This document shows positions 58,301-64,000 of a stretch of DNA of 64,000 nt, piece by piece; within the stretch, counting starts at the first letter, position 1; each line of letters begins with the position of its first letter. The notes below the pieces were generated by a model. The model did not search any database. It had not been told where the DNA came from and saw nothing but the letters and a program-made list of their open reading frames with translations. The position numbers and the translations under genes were made by a program. The DNA comes from Alligator mississippiensis (lineage: Eukaryota; Chordata; Crocodylia; Alligatoridae), in the NCBI RefSeq assembly GCF_030867095.1, contig NC_081824.1, forward strand, positions 344,590,203 through 344,654,202, read 5' to 3'.

Positions 58301-59496
58301 TCACAACTGAACACACACTGATCAAAAAAAGCTCAAAAAATAGGCAACCTAAGAGTTTGTAGAAGAACAATAAGAAAGAATTTATTACAAATTAGTTAGC
58401 TGGATTCAGTAAAGTTTCTGAATTAGTACAAAGGAGTTGAAATATATATTAAAAAAAACCCCAAAACAAACCCAAGTCATATGCCACTCTAGTACATTAA
58501 AAATAGGTAACTAGCAGTGTAATTTGCTATTAAAACGGAGACAGACTAATTAGAAATCCTGACATCCTCTTATTAATTGAAAGCTAGACCATTTGTGGTG
58601 AGTGGAAAGTGCCAGCCAGGGATTCTGATGAAAACAGAATACAGTTCCATCAGACAAACACCAATTTTGGTTATAAAAATCTGTAGGTAAAAAAAATACA
58701 AGTCACTGAAAGGACTTGAATATCCTGTTAGTATGTTATAAATATGGGTGACTGGTGAACTAGATTTTTTTAAAACAAGGGTAACTTCTAAACAGGATCT
58801 GTAGCATGAATCCTATACCATAGGCACTGGATAGCCTAAAATAAGGCAGAGACTGGAAACTCCATCCCAAGTCTCTTCTGTATCATTCTGTCAGGTGGGG
58901 CAACACTCAATGCCTCCACTGTCAAACAGACATGCATTTGTTGCCCCCTTTATCTCCTCCCCATGAATACACCCTTGCAACCTATGCAGATCTGTTCTCC
59001 AGAGACCCCAGCTCCTGGTGTTCTATGACTTTGTGGAAGGATCATAGGCTTGGTGGGGGAAGATTATGCACAGAGTGTGCCTATATTCTTTTATACATAG
59101 AGTCAGAGTCAATAACAGAGGGAACCATGTCACTGTCATCCATATCTCTGTCTGGCATCCAGCAACACCAAACCCCAATCTCTACAGACTGTTAACAAAT
59201 TACAAAATTCCCAATACTGAAACTCTTAATACTCATGCTTCCAGCTGGGAACATCCCCTCTACCTAATGAAGGGGACTAAGAAAGAGCTTTTATCCATAT
59301 AAAAAAAGATGGGGCAACACCATTTCTCAAGCAGATCATCTTGTTTTGCAAGATTCCTCGTTATTGTGTCATGCTATATTAGCTGGCTAGCCTACATTTT
59401 GATTAGTGTGTTGCCTTATTGAATTCCACTTTCAGGAATTCCTCTTCTAGGCCCAGAACAAGCCTTGTAACCCTCCTCCTCTCATGTATGCATGCC

Positions 59497-59542
<46 letters not shown>

Positions 59543-59854
59543 CGCTAAAGTTTTTTGCAAGGCAATCATTTAATTGACAGTAGAGATCTGGATCAGCAGA
59601 AAACCACACGCAAGATATAAAATGGAAAAAGAAAATCAAATTCTACCTCTCCAAGTGGGATAAGAACATCACAGCAGCCACTTTCTTTGCTGGTGAAGCA
59701 GATATAGCTGTCTGAAGCATACATCCTTCCTGCTGTGTGACAGCGACTAAATGGAGTCCACAGAGAACAGTCCAAAACTTCATGTACCATCTCCTTCCTT
59801 GGCAGCCTGAAGAAGGCCCGGAAAAACTCATTCTGTGCTCTGGCTTCCAGATCC
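39876..59854 (-). CDS. TBC1D8: TBC1D8, 15 exons from second GRAM domain to stop
   Basis: TBC1 domain family member 8 is a predicted Rab GTPase-activating protein. Minus-strand exons in transcript order are: 59854-59647, 57574-57380, 55886-55710, 53906-53756, 52837-52623, 51726-51609, 48048-47763, 47237-47108, 46806-46708, 46408-46340, 44312-44072, 42573-42508, 41867-41778, 41599-41499 and 40334-39876. All junctions are GT-AG and in phase, giving about 867 codons plus stop. Domains in order: second GRAM (first two exons), a variable Ser/Gly linker, TBC domain with Arg finger IERDLHR and Gln finger GYCQ, an EF-hand-like [12 protein letters not shown], and the conserved C-terminal [20 protein letters not shown]. 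The human protein is about 1140 residues, so roughly the N-terminal quarter lies beyond the right edge. TBC1D8B and TBC1D9 are the paralogues to exclude; the [20 protein letters not shown] and RVIGAQVDQS text and the NPAS2-RPL31 neighbourhood favour TBC1D8. Confidence 0.93.
41499..41599 (-). CDS. TBC1D8: TBC1D8 exon
   Basis: [20 protein letters not shown] to ELPKMSQ, charged and probably helical. Acceptor CACCCAAG, donor CAG|GTAAGG. Confidence 0.92.
41778..41867 (-). CDS. TBC1D8: TBC1D8 exon
   Basis: [20 protein letters not shown] to PLVIGKAN. Acceptor CCCCTCTAG, donor G|GTACGT. Confidence 0.92.
42508..42573 (-). CDS. TBC1D8: TBC1D8 exon
   Basis: 22 codons, [20 protein letters not shown], with split codons at both ends. 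Acceptor CATCTTGCAG, donor G|GTAAGG. Confidence 0.93.
43087..43820 (-). mobile_element. CR1-group LINE, diverged, antisense
   Basis: The plus strand starts with the complement of a known reptile CR1/L3-like 3' end (AATGCTGGGTCAGACCAATG, CCACCTAGCCCAGTATCCTG). Further right, minus-strand frames give [13 protein letters not shown] and [12 protein letters not shown], the CR1 reverse-transcriptase thumb region. The frame is broken. About 730 bp, 5' truncated, older than the 50 kb copy. Confidence 0.82.
44072..44312 (-). CDS. TBC1D8: TBC1D8 exon with EF-hand-like segment
   Basis: [11 protein letters not shown], then [19 protein letters not shown] and [18 protein letters not shown]. The [10 protein letters not shown] segment fills the place of an EF-hand loop but lacks the standard DxDxDG spacing, so calcium binding is doubtful. 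Acceptor TTCTTTTAG, donor G|GTATGT. Confidence 0.94.
44827..45227. mobile_element. hAT-type non-autonomous transposon, 401 bp
   Basis: Starts CAGGGGTGTCAAAGTC and ends GACGTTTGACACCTCTG, clear inverted repeats of hAT type. The 8-base flanks match weakly (AAGTAAAT against AAGGAAGG). No coding capacity. In a TBC1D8 intron. Confidence 0.75.
45688..46130. mobile_element. hAT-type non-autonomous transposon, 443 bp
   Basis: Starts CAGGGGTCGTCAACCGGGGG and ends AAAAAGGTTGAAAAGCGCTG. Flanks CACTACAC and CTCTCCAC agree at 6 of 8. The sub-terminal GGGGGTACGCATACC and CCGGGGGTACTTAGACTA are typical of the 'GGGGTACGC' hAT families seen in reptiles. GC-rich interior; open frames are compositional. Confidence 0.75.
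46340..46408 (-). CDS. TBC1D8: TBC1D8 exon
   Basis: 23 codons, [20 protein letters not shown] to LFK. Donor AAG|GTTGGT lacks the usual A at +3 but is a valid GT site. Confidence 0.9.
46708..46806 (-). CDS. TBC1D8: TBC1D8 exon
   Basis: 33 codons, [20 protein letters not shown] to EDTTKQNV. Acceptor CTCTAG, donor GTG|GTATGT. Confidence 0.92.
47108..47237 (-). CDS. TBC1D8: TBC1D8 exon after TBC domain
   Basis: [19 protein letters not shown] to FFSDDQEPC and ADLIRDSYE. Donor GAG|GTAAAA. Confidence 0.92.
47763..48048 (-). CDS. TBC1D8: TBC1D8 exon, TBC domain end
   Basis: [20 protein letters not shown], then [20 protein letters not shown] and [20 protein letters not shown] to MILS plus two bases. 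The SLSWFLTLF and DCFFxDG blocks close the TBC fold. Acceptor GATTTACAG, donor AG|GTACAT. Confidence 0.95.
48049..49964. other. TBC1D8 intron left of the young CR1
   Basis: Mostly unique. At about 49,500-49,965 the text (for example GGTCTGGAGTAGAGAAAG then TTTGGATGTAATCAGCAT) resembles an ancient repeat phrase also found in mammals, but I cannot name it. Confidence 0.3.
49966..50535 (-). mobile_element. Young CR1 LINE, 5'-truncated, with open ORF2 tail
   Basis: The plus strand starts with a tctatgaaa-type tail in reverse (CATAGATTTCATAGACATTA) and the CR1 3' block. The minus strand is open for 161 codons and ends properly in [16 protein letters not shown] and stop. It matches the 3' 580 bp of the 27-31 kb element at the great majority of positions by eye. 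Homology stops at about 50535 where CCCGGGACGTCATT begins. Same subfamily, recently inserted. Confidence 0.9.
50536..51608. other. TBC1D8 intron, nothing recognised
   Basis: Unique AT-rich sequence to the right of the young CR1. Confidence 0.4.
51609..51726 (-). CDS. TBC1D8: TBC1D8 exon, TBC domain
   Basis: [20 protein letters not shown] to [11 protein letters not shown] plus one base. Acceptor CTCATAAG is short on pyrimidines, but frame and homology fix it. Donor G|GTAAGA. Confidence 0.93.
52623..52837 (-). CDS. TBC1D8: TBC1D8 exon with Arg and Gln fingers
   Basis: [19 protein letters not shown], then [17 protein letters not shown] and [27 protein letters not shown] fits the IxxDxxR arginine-finger motif and GYCQ the YxQ glutamine finger of TBC RabGAPs, so catalytic residues are kept. 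Donor CAA|GTAAGC. Confidence 0.95.
53756..53906 (-). CDS. TBC1D8: TBC1D8 exon, start of TBC domain
   Basis: [19 protein letters not shown] then [19 protein letters not shown] and RGELWLLFS. The [11 protein letters not shown] block marks the entry to the TBC fold. Acceptor TTTCCAG, donor CAG|GTGAGA. Confidence 0.93.
54233..54431. mobile_element. hAT-type MITE, 199 bp
   Basis: Flanked by CCATAGTT (54225-54232) and CCATGGTT (54432-54439), 7 of 8 matching. Starts CAGGGGTTCCCAAGCAGCCC and ends CCACGGTTTGGGAACCCCGG. Internal direct repeats CCCCTTCCAGG and CCCCTACCAGG. Too short to code. Confidence 0.82.
55710..55886 (-). CDS. TBC1D8: TBC1D8 exon, variable linker
   Basis: 59 codons, [17 protein letters not shown] to GTEEFRK, rich in Ser, Gly and Asp. 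The human counterpart has FHSTSMCS here. Acceptor GCATTGCAG, donor AAG|GTATGT. Confidence 0.88.
57090..57270. repeat. Intronic direct repeat, unit 1
   Basis: A 31-base identical core at 57123-57153 (TTGTAGAAGAACAATAAGAA then AGAATTTATTA) recurs at 58357-58387, with weaker similarity for about 30 bases to the left and 50 to the right (CTGTATTCAGTA against CTGGATTCAGTA; GCACAAAGGA against GTACAAAGGA). Confidence 0.65.
57380..57574 (-). CDS. TBC1D8: TBC1D8 exon, GRAM domain 2, second half
   Basis: 65 codons from [14 protein letters not shown] to NSLKNKDT. Acceptor CTGGAACAG, donor ACG|GTACTA. The [14 protein letters not shown] segment is the best conserved stretch of this domain. Confidence 0.92.
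58330..58440. repeat. Intronic direct repeat, unit 2
   Basis: Second copy of the repeat at 57090-57270, same orientation, offset 1,234 bp. It lies in the next upstream TBC1D8 intron, so the GRAM exon at 57380-57574 sits between the two copies. Confidence 0.65.
59499..59541. repeat. (AC)n microsatellite
   Basis: About 21 uninterrupted AC units in a TBC1D8 intron, close to the GRAM exon at 59647. Confidence 0.97.
59647..59854 (-). CDS. TBC1D8: TBC1D8 exon, GRAM domain 2, first half
   Basis: Encodes [19 protein letters not shown], then [20 protein letters not shown] and [10 protein letters not shown]. Donor GAG|GTAGAA. The acceptor is taken as CTATTAAAAG before 59854, which leaves phase 2. An in-frame stop just before the ATG at about 59892 means the exon cannot start much earlier. 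Confidence 0.85.
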
Positions 59855-62800
59855 CTTTTAATAGAAGCAGGAGTTGGGAGCAGGAGAGACATAACAGGAA
59901 ATTAAAGTTTTAAAAAAGCTTGAATCCAAACATCAAAGCTTTGAGTCCAGATGCAATTATCTACAAAAAAAAAAAAATCACCAAGAATATATAATGTGGA
60001 ATCAGGGTGCCGCATGCAGCAAGCTTTGTTGCTACCCACATCCTTTAATACACATGGCTGTAGGGATTATGAATGTCTAAGCACAGAATAATTTATCAGC
60101 ACTTAAGCACTTGATCATTAAAGGAAAAAGCAAGGTTCCTACCTAAAAAGGGAGAGAATACAAATAAATGTATGTTGTCTCTTCACTGCCAAAACCTATG
60201 GCAGGCTAGGAGTTAAACTGGAGATCTGTAACCTTGGTGCAGGGGAGAAGGGGGCAGAGGCTTTGTAGCAGTGGTTCCTGCTACTGTTGGGTTCAGCAAT
60301 TGTTTGGCAGTCCCAGAAGACAACCAAGGAGGCTTTTAGTTTTAGTAAGCATCCCTTTCTCTTCCCCTTCTCAGGAAAGCAGGAAGTTGATGAGGATTTT
60401 TTATTTTGACAATTTGGGAGTCCTGAATTCCCCAGCAATATAAGCAGCTTTCCACTGCCAAGTCTAGATACCTGCACCTGGATCCAAAAAGGACTGATGC
60501 GCACATTAGCCTGATACTTCTGCTACAGAGAACAGCAGCAAAACAGTTATCTAAAAATGACATTGAAAGTGTCATCAGTAAGCTTCAGAGTTAACAGCCA
60601 TTGAGATGAGTCAGAGAACGTGAACACCACTTGCAGATGTGGGTTGCCTTTCAGCTAGGGTTTGAAAGGCTCCCCTCTCCCCATCCCCACCTTCCTCCTA
60701 CAACTGGAGAGCATGTATACACAAACAAAGTCAAAAATACTTTTTAAAAATATGAACAGTAAGTTTCTGAACCTTAGTTATGCAGAAGATTTTCAAATGA
60801 ACCATTCCACAGCAGCTCCTAAAACCATACAACATATGTCCTTATCTACAGGGCCCTGGTTATTACACTGCATATGATAGCTCCAGTGAGGCAAAGCCCC
60901 AAAACTGAAGGTTTCCAAAAGAACAGACAAAATTCATGCTTATTTATTAGTATTAAGCTGTTGGAGGTTAAGTTCTACGATCCTCTTTACAAGATGGGTT
61001 TTCCTGGCACAGCTCACCTTAGGGCAACAGGGAAGACAGAAAGAATTCAAAACGTGGGCTGCATGGAGGGAGTGGCTCCCTCTACTGTGCACTGGCAAAG
61101 CAAGAAGCAGCAGAGCAAAAAAGGCCCTTCTGACCAGGTTATTTAGGTGTAAAAAGGTTACACAGCATGCTGTCTCACAATAAATGAGGCAAGTCCCTTT
61201 TCATTTGCTGATCTAAGGCAGGAAAGTAAAAGATGTAGAGTATTTGTCCCAGATCTCGGATTGATGTGTGGGGAAGAGGTTTCATGCAGCTATTTAAGGC
61301 TTGCCTGTGAAAAAGTGAAGCTGTGTGATATGAGGAGAGAGGAACCTGAAAATAAAACTGGGAGAAAAGGGGAAGGGAGGCTCTCTAGCTAACACAGAAA
61401 AGACAGAATACACTTGACCAGCATTTTTGATCTATTATCTTCATTCCTCAGGTTATCCAAGGAAAACGGTTATCCAAACAGTTATCCAGGTAATCCAAAA
61501 AGGCTCCGATTGATTAAAAAAAAAAAGAACAGGGGAACATTTTTTTTTTTTTTATAGAGGAAGACAAAGGTTAGTTTAAGATCAAAATTTCCACAGGCAA
61601 AGAGACTCTGATAAGTGCATGCAGTGATCTGCTATTATGACGAGGCTGGATCAGGATATGCCTCTCAGTTAGCTCAGCACAAAAATATTTTCCATTTCGG
61701 CACAGCACAGATGAATGCTAGTGATAGCCTCGGCAGCCAGGTCTGTGTAAGGCCATGTTTTCTCCTAGTTCCTATGCTGAGAAGGTAAGTGACCCACTGA
61801 CGCTATCAGTTCTGCATCTTCCAAACCTGGAGATTAAAAATAAGGATTGTATATAGTGGAATGGCAGCTTTGCTATAGTTATGGTAGAAATTTGCTTGCT
61901 AGTAAAAAGTGCTCCAAAAGTCTACACATTGACTCCAAGTGTTTTGGAAGTCTTTGCACCTCCTCAGGATGCAGGGTCAGGTCAGTGGCCCAGATTTATG
62001 GTCCTTTGGGCAAGGGGTTCCTTTGCCTCAGTTTCCTGCTCCCTCCAGGGTAATTCCAGCTGGTACATGTCCAAAACAACATCTCTAAAAAGAACAAACA
62101 TACACATACAACGAAACTTGGCTCCGGTGAAACAAGAGAGTTTCCAGTGTTCGCATGCAGTTGAAGTCGGGGCTATTTCACCCTTCTCTAAGCCCCTTAT
62201 TCTGCAAATAGCTGCGTGGAATCTCCTCCCCACACATCAATCCCAGATCTGGGACAAGGACAAGGACTCTACTGAGTCCAAACATCAATCCCAGATCCGG
62301 GACAGGGACTCTACTGTCCAGTGCCACTCTACATATGCCTCAGATCAGCATATGAACCCCTCAGAGCCCTGCTACTTCCTTATGTCCCCCATTCACACCA
62401 GTGCCAGAGGAAGCTGGAGCTGGGATAGTAGGTTTGGGGTTATAATAGTAAAAGTATAAGGGCGGTCAGAGTAACAGTCACACTGAAGGGAATAGTTGAT
62501 CCATATAGGAGTGGTGCTGGACCCAAGCAGATGGAAAAAAAAAAAACCATAGGAGGGAATGTTAGAGAAGCGTAGGGAGAAGCAAGGTAGAAAGGAAGCG
62601 ATCAGCACGGGGAGGGGGACAGTGGGGTTACAAGTGGGACCCAAGAGAAAACCAGCCTAAGACTTTCAGTCTATGTTTGTCATTGGGTATCAAAACACTG
62701 CTTTCCCCCAATTTGCCCTCCCTGCTAAATTAATGATGGAGGAAAACTGTGGCCACTAGCCTGAATATGGCTCAGTTGTGGTAAACACCTGATGAACAAA

Positions 62801-64000
62801 GTCAAAACAAGAAAATAAGCACACTTTCAGTAGTAGTTGGGTATAGTCATCTCTCTAACCCAGCTGGAGCTTCTGAATGCTATTTTGTGTGCATTTTCTC
62901 CCTCTTTCTAGTCAAGGAAAGATGTCTGTAGGAGAAAGGATGCTCAGTTATTCCCATTTTACAGATGGAGAAGAAATGAAAAGGTGTTATTGTCTCTAGA
63001 TTGCAAAGGAGATTTACAGTAAAGCTAAAAATTGACCCCAGATCTGTCCTGATTCCTGGCGCAGCGCTGTACAAAACCAAAGTTAAGCATGGAAATCCTC
63101 TATTATGCACATAGCTTTAGTACAAGTTTTCAACTGAACTTCAGTTAATGAGCGCATGTGCACACATGGCATGCCCAATCAAGAAAGGAAAATAAATCTA
63201 GTGCATCTGAAGTGTCATAGAAGTTGCACAAATTAACAATAAAAAAAATCCTACTGCTGAGCCTGGTACCAGGCAAATATTGATCACTCTCACTGCAATC
63301 AGTTTCAGTGAGATAAGAAAATATGTGTTTGGATCCTTCTAAGCTACTGGATGTCTGGCTAGAGTTTTGTTACTGTGGAGGAAGGGCAGTAATTTAAGTA
63401 AAGAGACATGACCACAGAGAGATGCTGGGCATCTCAACCAAAAAAGGTCCTGAAGCATTTTGAAATCTTTTGTCATAGTCCCCTAGCTCCGTATCCATGC
63501 CCCTCTCTCAGCTTAGAATTTCTTTCCACTTTAAAGCCAATCTAAATGTACAAATGGCTTTCCTCATGGCATGACAACAAGCAGTGCAACACCAAAAAAA
63601 AAAAATCCATTAACGGAGAAAGTTGGTACACATTAGCCTCCCAGAACTGGGAAAGGAGGCCAATTTTAACATGATTGCAACTGCCTATCCCGAATGACTC
63701 ACAAAACAGGATCAGAGAGTGGTGCCAAAGGAGACCACACCTTATCCACTACTGCTGTAAAGAAAAATGCCGAGACAGAAGCCAGCTTTGGAGAATGTGG
63801 AATCCAGGAAACAATCAGAAAGAGTGGAAACACAAGAATGAAAGACTGTCAGTATTCACAAACTTGGACCCAGGTGCAAAGAGTCAGAAGCTGCACTAAC
63901 GGACAGCATTTCTTTTCAGGTGGATGAATTCTATACAACTACCACTCAACAAGCCATCCCTTCATAAGGGTATCCACATTAAACTGCAACATGTAAGATG
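59855..64000. other. TBC1D8 intron running off the window
   Basis: No further TBC1D8 exon was recognised on the minus strand. Open frames such as 61881-62459 (+, 192 codons) show no domain, and repeats inside them look accidental. A short tandem duplication lies at 62234-62320. Confidence 0.45.
62234..62320. repeat. Two-copy tandem repeat, about 47 and 39 bp
   Basis: ACATCAATCCCAGATC is followed by a GGGACA...GGACTCTACTG stretch, twice in succession. The core CCCAGATCTGGG of the first unit is a perfect palindrome; the second has CCCAGATCCGGG. Confidence 0.8.

Noticed and set aside
61881-62459. 192-codon plus-strand frame in the TBC1D8 intron
   Set aside because: No motif, low-complexity tail created by the 62234 tandem duplication, and no promoter or splice support.

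Overview
The window is vertebrate nuclear DNA, most likely from a crocodilian; a turtle or another archosaur-line reptile is the main alternative. Three intron-split host genes can be read by splice-aware translation. They lie in the order NPAS2 (+), RPL31 (+), TBC1D8 (-), which as I recall is also the order on human 2q11.2. The reptile assignment rests on the repeats: a near full-length CR1 LINE whose first ORF encodes an esterase, several older CR1 ends, many short hAT-type elements, palindromic DNA elements, and a MIR-like SINE. No Alu, L1 or bird-like compaction is seen.

Layout. Bases 1-25,770 hold the last six coding exons and the 3' UTR of NPAS2. Its introns carry three copies of one GC-rich, TA-flanked DNA element (2.2, 5.2 and 11.8 kb), a 756-bp hAT element (8.8 kb), one element nested in another (12.7-13.5 kb), a LINE fragment, foldback elements and two further hAT elements. 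Bases 25,770-33,200 are intergenic and dominated by the CR1 (about 27.1-31.5 kb), followed by a 298-bp palindromic element with a 9-bp target duplication and a GC-rich repeat that stops about 440 bp before the RPL31 start. RPL31 (33.35-38.7 kb) has a CpG-rich promoter with a pyrimidine-tract (TOP) start and encodes a complete 125-residue ribosomal protein. TBC1D8 faces it tail to tail: its poly(A) signal lies about 0.7 kb from that of RPL31, and 15 exons run back from 40.3 kb to 59.9 kb. These give about 867 codons, from the second GRAM domain through the TBC domain and EF-hand-like region to the stop. The remaining 4 kb looks like TBC1D8 intron, and its 5' exons lie beyond the window.

The three genes do not form a pathway. 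NPAS2 is a circadian bHLH-PAS transcription factor, of which only the glutamine-rich C-terminus is here. RPL31 is a protein of the 60S ribosomal subunit. TBC1D8 is a predicted Rab GTPase-activating protein. No endogenous retrovirus, Polinton, CRISPR array or bacterial feature was recognised. The most interesting material is mobile: the nearly intact esterase-bearing CR1 with a closely related truncated copy in inverted orientation 19 kb away, the hairpin-bearing TA-flanked family, and a pair of unclassified related repeats at 26.9 and 34.3 kb.
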